DNA from: Hymenobacter sp. J193 | GTDB taxonomy: Bacteria > Bacteroidota > Bacteroidia > Cytophagales > Hymenobacteraceae | DNA: 64,000 nt | Reading direction: 5' to 3' | NCBI RefSeq assembly: GCF_024700075.1 | Contig: NZ_JAJONE010000001.1 | Coordinates: 4,611,001-4,675,000 of the forward strand | Part shown: positions 40,635 through 48,233 of the stretch, in pieces | How the letters are laid out: every line of letters starts with the position of its first letter | Position numbering within the stretch: the stretch's first letter is position 1 | Position numbers and translations under genes: made by a program | The notes under the pieces: generated by a model | What the model was told of the DNA's origin: nothing | The model's input: only the letters and a program-made list of their open reading frames with translations | Databases searched by the model: none

Positions 40635-41603
40635 ATGCGCCTTTCTACCCTTTTTACCGCCGCGTTCCTTTTGCTGGCCGGTACCACGGCCACGGCCCAA
40701 ACCAAGTTCACGGAGCCCGTGGAGTACAACAACTTCATCGTGGCCGAGCAGCAGGTGATGATGCAGAAGTGCCTGCGCTACATCAGCAAATCGGCGCACA
40801 GCGAAAACGAGAAGAAGATTGCGGCCCGCCTGCAGGACGTCATCACCCAGAATAAACTCTCCCTGGCCAAGATTTCGCACCTGCCCGCCTTCAAAGGCAA
40901 CACCGACTTCCGCGACAAAGCAAAAGCCTCGTTCCAGCAGATGCTGAGCGTGTACTCGCTCGACTACAAAAAGGTAAACGCCCTGGCCGCCGGCCGCACC
41001 CAGAGCCTGGAAGCCATGCAGCAGTACTTCGACATCATGGAGCAGGCCGAAGCCAAGCTGGAAGCCGCCGGCGACAGTGTGGAAGCGGCTCAGCAGCGCT
41101 TCGCCCGGCAGTTCGGCCTGACCATGCAGGAAACGCCCGCCAGCCGGAAAATGGGGGAGACGATGCGGCAGATTTCCGAGGTCAGCGCCTACCACCACAA
41201 AGTGTACCTGACCACGTTCCGCCTCGAAAAGGTTAATGCGGCTTTCTCCGCCGCCCTCAGCAAGCAGGACGCTGTGGCCTTCGAAGCGGCCCGCACCCAG
41301 CTGGAAGCGGCGGCCGAAACTTCAGCCGCCGAGCTGGCGGCCCTGCCCGCCTTCCGGGGCAAGCAGAATCAGTACCGCGACGCGGCGAAGAACCTGGCTA
41401 ACTTCTACGTAGTGGAGTGCGGCAACGACTTCCGCAAGCTGCAGGAGCTGCTGGTGCGCAAAGACCAGCTAACCCGGGCCGACGTGGAGGACTACAACCG
41501 CTACATCAAAACCCTGAACACCCAGGGCCAGAAGTTCAACGAGGCCTACAACAAAGCCAGCACCGCCTTCCTGGATTCCAACGTGCCAGTGTTCAACGAC
41601 TGA
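40635..41603 (+). CDS. Secreted helical protein with internal duplication (322 aa)
   Basis: Signal peptide MRLSTLFTAAFLLLAGTTAT. The mature protein is almost wholly helical and contains two copies of a motif, LPAFKGNTDFRDKAKASFQQ near residue 82 and LPAFRGKQNQYRDAAKNLAN near residue 235, so it is built from a duplicated about 150-residue unit. The first unit is EPVEYNNFIVAEQQVMMQKC. It resembles DUF3829-like exported helical bundles. GC-rich, with 10-bp spacing to a palindromic repeat downstream. Function unknown. Confidence 0.65.
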   Translation: MRLSTLFTAAFLLLAGTTATAQTKFTEPVEYNNFIVAEQQVMMQKCLRYISKSAHSENEKKIAARLQDVITQNKLSLAKISHLPAFKGNTDFRDKAKASFQQMLSVYSLDYKKVNALAAGRTQSLEAMQQYFDIMEQAEAKLEAAGDSVEAAQQRFARQFGLTMQETPASRKMGETMRQISEVSAYHHKVYLTTFRLEKVNAAFSAALSKQDAVAFEAARTQLEAAAETSAAELAALPAFRGKQNQYRDAAKNLANFYVVECGNDFRKLQELLVRKDQLTRADVEDYNRYIKTLNTQGQKFNEAYNKASTAFLDSNVPVFND

Positions 41604-41609
41604 GCAAGT

Positions 41610-41714
41610 GGCTGTAGAGACGCATACTTGCGTCTTCTCGTTGAACGACTTCTGTTAAACGACAATCGTTGTTACGGCGCAGACGACGAGACGCAAGTAT
41701 GCGTCTCTACAGCC
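41610..41714. repeat. Palindromic repeat, family C
   Basis: Arms begin GGCTGTAGAGACGCATACTT and end with the reverse complement at 41714. Each arm contains the self-complementary core GAGACGCATACTTGCGTCT. Same family at 46494 and a half copy at 43395. It starts 7 bp after the stop of the secreted protein gene. Confidence 0.92.
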
Positions 41715-41931
41715 GTTCTGGCTGCTATTCGGCTAACGAGGCCAATGCCTTGGCAAATTGCCGGAAACCAGAGGAAGCCACAGAACCCACGAAATGAAAG
41801 CGGGCGGCGGGAAAACTTTCCTGCGGCCTGCTTTCGTGCTCCTAGCGGCCGAGTCCTTAACTTGCACCCACAATCAGCCCCGCCGCAGCTGCTGCGGAAA
41901 TCAAAGTTCGGCGCAAGCCAACCTGTGCTAC
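41715..41931 (+). other. gatB upstream region without a recognisable gene
   Basis: The frame is open from 41758 and in phase with gatB, but the N-terminal text (Arg/Cys/Ser-rich) is unlike any GatB, so it is probably untranslated leader. No clear -7 box or hairpin is seen. Together with the repeat at 41610 this explains the 328-bp gap. Confidence 0.6.
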
Positions 41932-43389
41932 ATGGACGAAGCTATTAAAGCCAAATACCAGCCCGTCATCGGCCTGGAAGTACACGCCCAGCTGCTCACG
42001 CGCAGCAAAATGTACTCTTCGGATGAAAACGAGTACGGCGCCCTGCCCAACAACAACCTAAGCGTGATTACGCTGGGCCACCCCGGCACGCTGCCCCGCG
42101 TGAACTACACAGCCGTGGAGTACGCCATGAAAATGGGCCTGGCTACCAACTGCCACATCCGCCGCGACAACCTGTTTGCGCGCAAAAACTACTTCTACCC
42201 CGACCTCCCGAAGGGCTACCAGATAACCCAGGACAAAACCCCCATCTGCTACGAGGGCCACGTGGACATCCGCCTCTCCGACGGCTCGGAGCGCCGCATC
42301 GGCGTTACGCGCATTCACATGGAGGAAGACGCGGGCAAATCCATGCACCTGGCGGGTGAGGTAGAAACCCTGGTAGATCTGAACCGGGCCGGCGTGCCGC
42401 TCATCGAAATCGTGTCGGAGCCGGACATTCGCACCTCGGAGGAAGCCTACGCCTACCTGGCCGAAATCAAGAAGCTGGTGGAGTACCTCGAAATCTGCGA
42501 CGGCAACATGGAGGAAGGCTCTCTGCGCTGCGACGCCAACGTGTCGGTGATGCTGAAAGGCGCCGCGCAGTACGGCACCAAGGTGGAGGTGAAGAATATG
42601 AACTCCTTCCGCAACGTGCAGCGCGCTATCGAGTATGAAATAGAGCGGCAGATTGCCTTGCTCGAAGCCGGGGAGGAAATCATCAGCGAAACCCGCGGCT
42701 TTGACGCGCAAACCGGCACTACCAGCGGGCAGCGCAGCAAGGAAACCATGAACGACTACCGGTACTTCCCGGAGCCCGACCTGCCCCCGGTCATCATCGA
42801 CGACGCTTGGCTGCACCGCATCCAGAGCGAGCTGCCCGCGCTGCCCCAGCAGCTCTACGCCCGCTTCACCGGTGAGCTGGGTTTGTCCGACTACGACGCC
42901 ACCGTGCTGACGGCCGACAAGGACATGGCCCTGTACTTCGACGAGCTGACGCGCCTGACTTCCAACGCCAAAGCCGCCGCCAACTGGGTAACCGGCCCCG
43001 TGAAGGCCTACCTGAACGAGCGGGCCCTCACGCTGGAGCAATTCCCGCTCACGCCCCGGCACCTGGCCGACATCATCCAGCTCATCGACGACAACAAGGT
43101 GGGCCACTCAGTAGCCAGCAAGCAGCTGTTCCCGTTCTTGCTTGACAACCCCACGCAAACCGCCGCCGCCGCTGCCGAGGCCCAGGGCCTGTTGCAGCAG
43201 TCGGATGCCGGGGCGCTGGAAGCCATGATACAGCAGGTGCTCGATGCCAACCCGGCTAAGGTGGCCGAGTACCGGGCCGGCAAAAAGAGCCTCACCGGCA
43301 TGTTCATGGGCGAATTGATGAAGCTCACCGGCGGCAAAGCCGACCCCAAGCTCGCCAACCAGCTCCTGCGCCAGAAGCTCGACGCTTAA
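41932..43389 (+). CDS. gatB: Asp/Glu-tRNA amidotransferase subunit B (485 aa)
   Basis: Subunit of the GatCAB amidotransferase that converts Glu-tRNA(Gln) and Asp-tRNA(Asn) to the amides; cytosolic. Start MDEAIKAKYQPVIGLEVHAQ at 41932 gives the standard family N-terminus and rejects the longer frame. Cradle-domain signatures: KNYFYPDLPKGYQITQ, HMEEDAGKSMHL, DLNRAGVPLIEIVSEPDIRT, EEGSLRCDANVS, EVKNMNSFRNVQRAIEYE. The C-terminal YqeY-like tail is present (AKVAEYRAGKKSLTGMFMGE). gatA and gatC are not in the window. Confidence 0.97.
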   Translation: MDEAIKAKYQPVIGLEVHAQLLTRSKMYSSDENEYGALPNNNLSVITLGHPGTLPRVNYTAVEYAMKMGLATNCHIRRDNLFARKNYFYPDLPKGYQITQDKTPICYEGHVDIRLSDGSERRIGVTRIHMEEDAGKSMHLAGEVETLVDLNRAGVPLIEIVSEPDIRTSEEAYAYLAEIKKLVEYLEICDGNMEEGSLRCDANVSVMLKGAAQYGTKVEVKNMNSFRNVQRAIEYEIERQIALLEAGEEIISETRGFDAQTGTTSGQRSKETMNDYRYFPEPDLPPVIIDDAWLHRIQSELPALPQQLYARFTGELGLSDYDATVLTADKDMALYFDELTRLTSNAKAAANWVTGPVKAYLNERALTLEQFPLTPRHLADIIQLIDDNKVGHSVASKQLFPFLLDNPTQTAAAAAEAQGLLQQSDAGALEAMIQQVLDANPAKVAEYRAGKKSLTGMFMGELMKLTGGKADPKLANQLLRQKLDA

Positions 43390-43394
43390 TCAGG

Positions 43395-43433
43395 GTAGAG
43401 GCGCCCGCCTTGGCGTCTCGTCGTTGAACGATT
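43395..43433. repeat. Family C half repeat after gatB
   Basis: GTAGAGGCGCCCGCCTTGGCGTCTCGTCGTTGAACG-type text resembles one arm of the family C element at 41610 and 46494. No second arm is seen. Confidence 0.6.
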
Positions 43434-43461
43434 TGCGCCCCAACAGCTCTAGGAATGTGTA

Positions 43462-43498
43462 AAACGCCCACCAACTGCCCTGCGGCTGGTGGGCGTTT
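43462..43498 (+). terminator. Terminator-like hairpin after gatB
   Basis: Perfect 12-bp stem AAACGCCCACCA (43462-43473) / TGGTGGGCGTTT (43487-43498), followed by a weak T-rich stretch. Confidence 0.65.
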
Positions 43499-43530
43499 GC
43501 TATTTACCGTGGAGCTTCCGAATATTGAGC

Positions 43531-44049
43531 ATGCCTTTCCGCGCACGTGTTCTTCTCGTCTGCAGCCTCTTGCTTACCTCCATCAGCTGCCAGCGGGCCG
43601 CGGCCCCCGCCAACCACGAAACGATGGACAGCGCGGTAGCGCCCACCGATTTGCAGCTACCTACGCCTGAAGGTCAGCCGCTGAAGCTCAGCAGCCTGCG
43701 CGGCCAGTACGTACTGGTTGATTTCTGGGCCTCCTGGTGCGGGCCCTGCCGGGCCGAAAGCCCCAACCTGCGCAAAATCTACGGGCAGTTTCACTCGCGG
43801 GGGCTGGAAATCTACAGCGTGTCATTGGATGTGAACCGCGACAAGTGGCTGCGGGCCGTGGCCGCCGACCAGCTTAGCTGGCCCCAGGTGTCGGACCTGA
43901 AAGGGTGGGAGAGCAGCGGGGCCCGTGCCTACGGCGTCACGGCCCTGCCCTTCAACCTGCTGCTGAGCCCCGAAGGCCGGATTCTGGCCACCGACCTGCA
44001 CGGCCGCGCCCTGGGTCAGAAGATTTCGGAATACATTCCGCTGGACTGA
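43531..44049 (+). CDS. TlpA-like thioredoxin lipoprotein (172 aa)
   Basis: The start at 43531 gives MPFRARVLLVCSLLLTSISC with lipobox T-S-I-S-C, so it is a membrane-anchored protein facing the periplasm. The thioredoxin fold has active site W-C-G-P-C in DFWASWCGPCRAESPNLRK, then LEIYSVSLDVNRDKW and the cis-Pro segment VTALPFNLLLSPEGR. TlpA/ResA-type proteins reduce disulfides, for example in cytochrome c maturation. It is followed by a second TlpA-type gene on the same strand, 201 bp away. Confidence 0.88.
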   Translation: MPFRARVLLVCSLLLTSISCQRAAAPANHETMDSAVAPTDLQLPTPEGQPLKLSSLRGQYVLVDFWASWCGPCRAESPNLRKIYGQFHSRGLEIYSVSLDVNRDKWLRAVAADQLSWPQVSDLKGWESSGARAYGVTALPFNLLLSPEGRILATDLHGRALGQKISEYIPLD

Positions 44050-44250
44050 GGGCGGTAAATTGCCCGACCTGTTTTGCCTTCTTCTTCGTCTGCGGCGCTT
44101 TGCCAGCTGCAACTCTGCACCGGATTTGCGGGTTATGCTAAGCAATTACGGCCGGTACTGGCTCCGCTATTCCCCAGGAATAGGCAACTTGCGCCCGATT
44201 TCCTTGTCTGCTACTTTCCCGGCGCCTTCTTTGGCCGGTTTGCTTTTTGA

Positions 44251-45405
44251 ATGATGCGTAAAATGAAGAGTCTGCTTTACATGGGCGCCGTGCTGGGCAT
44301 GGCCAATGCCTGCAACAAATCCAGCGTGCCCACCACCGACGGCGGGGCCGCAGCCACCGGCTTTCAGATCAACGGCCAGCTGACCAACGCCGCGGCTGGC
44401 AGCCAGGTGTATTTGGCCGAACTGGGCGAAACCCAGTTTGTGTCGCGCGATACGGCCACCGTCAACGACAAAGGCGAATTCTCCTTTAAAGGCACCGTGC
44501 CCGAGGCCGGCCTCTACCAGGTGAAGGTGAACGACCAGAACCAGGTGCTGCTGGCCCTCGACAACAGCACCAAGCTCACCCTAAGCGGCGACGCCGCCCG
44601 CCTCTCGGAAGGCTACACCGTGAAAGGCTCCCCCGACTCGGAGATGCTGCAGCAGCTGGGCACCGTGATGGGCCGCAGCCGCGTGCAGGCCCAGGCCTTG
44701 GAGCAGCGCTACAACCAGGCCGCCCAAACCGGCCGCGCCGATTCTATGCAGGCCGTGGAAGCCCAGTATATGGCGACCCAGGCGCGCAGCAACGCGGCCA
44801 TTAAGGCGCTGGTGCGGCGCAACCCCAAATCGGTAGCCTCGGCTTTTGTCGTGAGCAACCTGCTGAACCCCGACGAGGAGTTCGTGTTTGCCGACTCCAT
44901 GGCCAACCAGTTTAAGACTTCCCTGCCCAACTCACGCTATACCAAGGCGCTGGTGGCCCGCCTCGACCCACTGCGCTCCACCGCCAAAGGCCAGACGGCC
45001 CCGGAAATCAAGCTCCTGGCCCCCGACGGCAAGGAAGTAGCCCTGAGCAGCCTGCGCGGCAAGTACGTGCTCATCGATTTCTGGGCCTCCTGGTGCGGCC
45101 CCTGCCGCAAGGAAAATCCCAACGTGGTGCGCGCCTACCAGAAGTTCAAGAGCAAGGGCCAGGGCTTCGAAATCTACAGCGTGAGCTTCGACCAGAGCCG
45201 CGACAAGTGGCTGAAGGCCATCAAGGACGACCAGCTGACCTGGACCCACGTATCGGACCTGAAAGGCTGGGAGTCGGCTGCCGGCCAGACCTACGGCGTG
45301 AAGTCCATTCCGCTTTCCATCCTGATTGACCCGCAGGGAAAAATCATTGCCAAAAACCTGCGCGGCGCCCAGTTGGAAAGCACCCTAGCCTCGGTGCTGA
45401 AGTAA
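44251..45405 (+). CDS. DUF4369-TlpA lipoprotein (384 aa)
   Basis: Lipoprotein signal YMGAVLGMANACNKS, then a DUF4369 beta-domain (FQINGQLTNAAAGSQVYLAE and GEFSFKGTVPEAGLYQVKVN), a helical linker, and a thioredoxin domain from about residue 245 with the active site WASWCGPC in LIDFWASWCGPCRKENPNVV and cis-Pro in YGVKSIPLSILIDPQGK. The thioredoxin domain closely resembles the shorter lipoprotein at 43531 (DLKGWESA/S motif shared), so the two are related by duplication. Typical Bacteroidota thiol-disulfide oxidoreductase of the cell envelope. A terminator follows. Confidence 0.9.
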   Translation: MMRKMKSLLYMGAVLGMANACNKSSVPTTDGGAAATGFQINGQLTNAAAGSQVYLAELGETQFVSRDTATVNDKGEFSFKGTVPEAGLYQVKVNDQNQVLLALDNSTKLTLSGDAARLSEGYTVKGSPDSEMLQQLGTVMGRSRVQAQALEQRYNQAAQTGRADSMQAVEAQYMATQARSNAAIKALVRRNPKSVASAFVVSNLLNPDEEFVFADSMANQFKTSLPNSRYTKALVARLDPLRSTAKGQTAPEIKLLAPDGKEVALSSLRGKYVLIDFWASWCGPCRKENPNVVRAYQKFKSKGQGFEIYSVSFDQSRDKWLKAIKDDQLTWTHVSDLKGWESAAGQTYGVKSIPLSILIDPQGKIIAKNLRGAQLESTLASVLK

Positions 45406-45420
45406 GCAGTGTCTAACGAA

Positions 45421-45470
45421 GCTTCAATAAAAAAGCCGGCCGCAAATGCGGCTGGCTTTTTTATTGAAGC
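45421..45470. terminator. Bidirectional Rho-independent terminator
   Basis: Long near-perfect palindrome from GCTTCAATAAAAAAGCC to GGCTTTTTTATTGAAGC with a GCCGC/GCGGC core and T-runs on both strands. It serves the TlpA-type gene (+) and the hypothetical gene at 45494 (-). Confidence 0.85.
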
Positions 45471-45493
45471 AAGGGCTGCGAAGCCATGTTGTT

Positions 45494-46381
45494 CTACCCC
45501 AGAAACATCCGCTGGATAGCCTGCCAGAGCTGCTTTTTGCGGCCGGCGTCGTATTCGAGCATGTCGATTTCGCCGGCGCCGAGGAAGGCTGTGTCGCCGT
45601 AGAGCAGCACTGGTTCATAGGGCTGGGTGGTGTACACGGCCACGTCGAGCAGGTTTTTGCCGAAGGCCAGGAACTGCCGCGCGTGCAGGTGCTGGCGCAG
45701 GCTGCACAGCGCCACCGGAAACTTCTCGTGCTCCACGTTCACCAGCACCACGTCTTCCATTACCAAGCGGATGGCTTTAAGCAGGTTGTTGAGAAACACG
45801 TTGCGCGGCAGCTTGCGGAACTGCTCGGGCGACATGCGCACCAGTATGACCAAGCCCCGGGCATTGCTGCCAAGGGTAGCAAATGGCACGTGCGCCACCG
45901 GCGACTGAGTAGGCGTGGGCTGAATGCGCCCGGCCTGGGCTGCCGGGGCAGGTGTAGCCGCGGGCAGCTCGGCCAGCGTAAGGTTGGTAGGTTGATAAGC
46001 CGCTGCCTCTACAGGAGCCGGCGCGGCAGGCGGCGGGATGGCAGGCTGCGGGGGCGTTGGCGCAGCAACCGGCGGCAGCGTTGGCCCAACTGTCGGGCTG
46101 GCTGCTTTGAGGCTGCCCAGCGAAGGGAGTTTTGATGCCGTTGCCTGCGGCGGTGCCAGGGCCGGCGCGGCAGTCGGTAAAATCACCGATGCTGCTTCGG
46201 CTGCCCGAGGAGCCGCGGAAATGGCTGACGCTGCAGTTGGCGCCTCAACAATGGGAGTAGCAGACAGCCCTACGGGCGCTTCGGTCGCAACTGGCTCGGG
46301 CCTACTGGGTTCGGCCACCACGTATAGCGGGGTGTTGGCGTAGAAGCTCTGGAAAAAGGAAAGCGTAGCGGCGGTATCCAT
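45494..46381 (-). CDS. Hypothetical protein with Ala/Pro-rich linker and conserved C-terminal domain (295 aa)
   Basis: Begins MDTAATLSFFQSFYANTPLY, followed by about 120 residues of low-complexity Ala/Pro/Thr linker. The C-terminal 125 residues form a compact alpha/beta domain (GLVILVRMSPEQFRKLPRNV, FLNNLLKAIRLVMEDVVLVN, EYDAGRKKQLWQAIQRMFL). The pattern 'L-L-x-x-I ... V-x-L-V-N ... L-x-F-G ... Y-D-x-x-x-K-x-x-L-W' recalls the psi subunit fold of DNA polymerase III (HolD), a weak inference. Cytosolic; no neighbours of related role. Confidence 0.5.
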   Translation of the reverse strand: MDTAATLSFFQSFYANTPLYVVAEPSRPEPVATEAPVGLSATPIVEAPTAASAISAAPRAAEAASVILPTAAPALAPPQATASKLPSLGSLKAASPTVGPTLPPVAAPTPPQPAIPPPAAPAPVEAAAYQPTNLTLAELPAATPAPAAQAGRIQPTPTQSPVAHVPFATLGSNARGLVILVRMSPEQFRKLPRNVFLNNLLKAIRLVMEDVVLVNVEHEKFPVALCSLRQHLHARQFLAFGKNLLDVAVYTTQPYEPVLLYGDTAFLGAGEIDMLEYDAGRKKQLWQAIQRMFLG

Positions 46382-46493
46382 AAGCAGTACAAAGGCTGAC
46401 CGGAAGATAGCAAATAGGAAACTTGGCGGGCTATGGGTGCTGAGGGACGGGTTCCAGGAAGTTGTTTGAATTAATACTGCGGCCGCCCGCTGG

Positions 46494-46579
46494 GTGTAGA
46501 GACGCCTAGTTGCGTCTCTCTGGCCGCGTCGTCAGGGCGAAAGCCTTCAACGACGAGACGCAAGTATGCGTCTCTACAC
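46494..46579. repeat. Palindromic repeat, family C, second full copy
   Basis: GTGTAGAGACGCCTAGTTGC at the left and a complementary right arm ending ATGCGTCTCTACAC. Compare 41610-41714. It lies between the hypothetical protein and the thioesterase. Confidence 0.92.
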
Positions 46580-46670
46580 CTTTCTGATAATTGCTGTGCT
46601 GACGCAAAGCTTAGGAGAAGTGACAGGACCTTTCTGGAAGACAAAGCAGCCGGCCGCACCCTGGAAATCT

Positions 46671-47192
46671 TTACTGCATATCAAACAGGGACTTCAGCTC
46701 AACGGCGTCCTGGGGCTTCATGCGGCCGCCCAACACCAGGCGCAGCTGGCGGCGGCGCAGGGCGCCATCGTACAGGCGGATTTCCTCCTCGGTTTCGGCT
46801 ACGGCCTCGGGCACGTCAATCGGGCGGCCCGCCTGGTCCACGGCCACGAAGGTGAAGAAGGCTTCGTTGGACTTGAACCGGGTGCCGTTGGGAATGTCCT
46901 CGGCCCACACATCAATGTGTACTTCCATGCTGGAGCTGAAGGAGCGCGTTACTTGCGCCTCCAGGGTCACAACGTTGCCCAGCTTGATGCCTTCCCGAAA
47001 CGAAACGTTATCGACGGAAGCCGTAACGACGATGCGGTTGGAGTGGCGCTGGGCCGAAATAGCGGCGGCTACGTCCATCAGGTGCATCATGCGGCCGCCC
47101 ATCAGGTTGTTGAGCGTGTTCGTGTCGTTGGGCAGCACCAGCTCGGTCATCCGAACGAAGGAGTCTTTTACGGGCTTTTGTTTGCGCATCAT
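46671..47192 (-). CDS. Acyl-CoA thioesterase, hotdog fold (173 aa)
   Basis: Single-hotdog thioesterase of the YciA/ACOT type. ATG start at 47192 (MMRKQKPVKDSFVRMTELVL) preferred over an upstream TTG. Signature motifs: NDTNTLNNLMGGRMMHLMDV, where the helix carries the catalytic-site Asn/Asp region, then RIVVTASVDNVSFREGIKLG and the strand-turn LEAQVTRSFSSSMEVHIDVW. It hydrolyses acyl-CoA esters; the acyl-chain preference is not seen in sequence. No operon partner. Confidence 0.88.
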   Translation of the reverse strand: MMRKQKPVKDSFVRMTELVLPNDTNTLNNLMGGRMMHLMDVAAAISAQRHSNRIVVTASVDNVSFREGIKLGNVVTLEAQVTRSFSSSMEVHIDVWAEDIPNGTRFKSNEAFFTFVAVDQAGRPIDVPEAVAETEEEIRLYDGALRRRQLRLVLGGRMKPQDAVELKSLFDMQ

Positions 47193-47238
47193 GTAAGGGA
47201 AAGAGTCAGCAGTAAGTTCCGGCAAAGATAGGATAGGG

Positions 47239-47426
47239 AATGTGCTAATGTGGGTTGAATGTGCTGCGCTGCGCTAATGTGGGTTGAATGTGCTGCGCTG
47301 CGCTAATGTGGAGAATGTGCTTATCGAATGGACTCCAAGTTCACCGACACGTTCTACTCTCCTCAGCACATTCCTCACAATTCCCACATTCTCCACATTA
47401 GCACATTCTCCACATCAGCACATTCA
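47239..47426. repeat. Palindromic repeat, family D
   Basis: Left half has tandem copies of AATGTGCTAATGTGGGTTG-type text around CTGCGCTGCGCT; right half holds the complementary CACATTCTCCACATTAGCAC units. The pcm stop codon (47424-47426) lies in the right end of the element. Confidence 0.88.
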
Positions 47427-48098
47427 TGCTCCCCACCCAGCCTGGCCCAGGAGCGGCACGAAGCGGAACTCCTCGAAACCCTCGCGCACGAAGCTTTCTT
47501 CCGACTCGCGCACTACGCGCACCATGCGCTGGCTGTGCTCCGTGCCCACCGGAATAACGAGGGAGCCGCCCACGCGCAGCTGGCGAAGCAGAGGCCGGGG
47601 CAGGGTAGGCGAGCCAGCCGTGACGATAATCTTATCGAACGGAGCCTGGTCGGGCAGGCCGAGGCTGCCGTCGCCGCAGAAGAGGTGGGCCGGGTGGTGC
47701 AGCTGCGCGAGCAGGCGCCGGGTGCGGGCAAACAGCACCGCGTTGTACTCGATGCTCCAGACGTGGGGCGTGAGCTCCAGCAGCACGCAGCACTGGTAGC
47801 CGGAGCCCGTCCCGATTTCCAGCACCCGGTCCTGGGGCTGCACCTGCAGCAGCTGCGTCTGGAAGGCCACGGTGTAAGGCTGCGAAATCGTCTGCCCCTC
47901 GCCGATGGGAAAGGCCTTGTCCTGGTAGGCGTGCTCCCGGAAGGCCGGCTCGAAAAACACATGGCGCGGCACCTGCTCCAGGGCCCGCAGCACCCGCTCG
48001 TCGTGGATACCTTTGCGGCGCAGCTCGGCCACCAGGGCGCGGCGCTGGCCGCGGTGCCGGTAACTATCGGAAGCCGGAAGAGCAGATTGCAGGGACAC
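47424..48098 (-). CDS. pcm: Protein-L-isoaspartate O-methyltransferase (224 aa)
   Basis: Repairs isoaspartyl residues in damaged proteins using S-adenosylmethionine; cytosolic. GTG start at 48098 (MSLQSALPASDSYRHRGQRR) agrees with the family length; the much longer frame upstream is antisense to the sugar transferase gene. Motifs: MVEL-type helix (LVAELRRKGIHDERVLRALE), HVFFEPAFREHAYQDKAFPI, GQTISQPYTVAFQTQLLQ, the SAM-binding VLEIGTGSGYQCCVLLEL, and FDKIIVTAGSPTLPRPLLRQ. Divergent from the sugar transferase gene at 48234. Confidence 0.95.
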   Translation of the reverse strand: MSLQSALPASDSYRHRGQRRALVAELRRKGIHDERVLRALEQVPRHVFFEPAFREHAYQDKAFPIGEGQTISQPYTVAFQTQLLQVQPQDRVLEIGTGSGYQCCVLLELTPHVWSIEYNAVLFARTRRLLAQLHHPAHLFCGDGSLGLPDQAPFDKIIVTAGSPTLPRPLLRQLRVGGSLVIPVGTEHSQRMVRVVRESEESFVREGFEEFRFVPLLGQAGWGA

Positions 48099-48110
48099 GG
48101 AGAATGCGCT

Positions 48111-48118
48111 TACCTTTG
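48111..48118 (+). promoter_or_regulatory. Bacteroidota-type -7 promoter box for the sugar transferase gene
   Basis: TACCTTTG matches TAnnTTTG, 115 bp before the sugar transferase start and 12 bp outside the pcm start on the other strand. Confidence 0.4.
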
Positions 48119-48233
48119 CGGGGCCCGGCGGGCGCGGCCCCGGAGAGTGGAGCGCGAAACTACCGTTTTCAGGCCATAAACCGCATGTGTCCGGCCTCGT
48201 CGGGGCTCTTTCTTTGCTTTCGATTTCCGCCGC

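Noticed and set aside
41758..41931. N-terminal extension of gatB as part of the protein
   Set aside because: Residues before MDEAIKAKY are Arg/Cys-rich and unlike GatB; the ATG at 41932 gives the standard start.
41610..46579. Family C repeats considered as a CRISPR array
   Set aside because: Units are palindromic, few and dispersed between genes, with no regular spacers and no cas genes.
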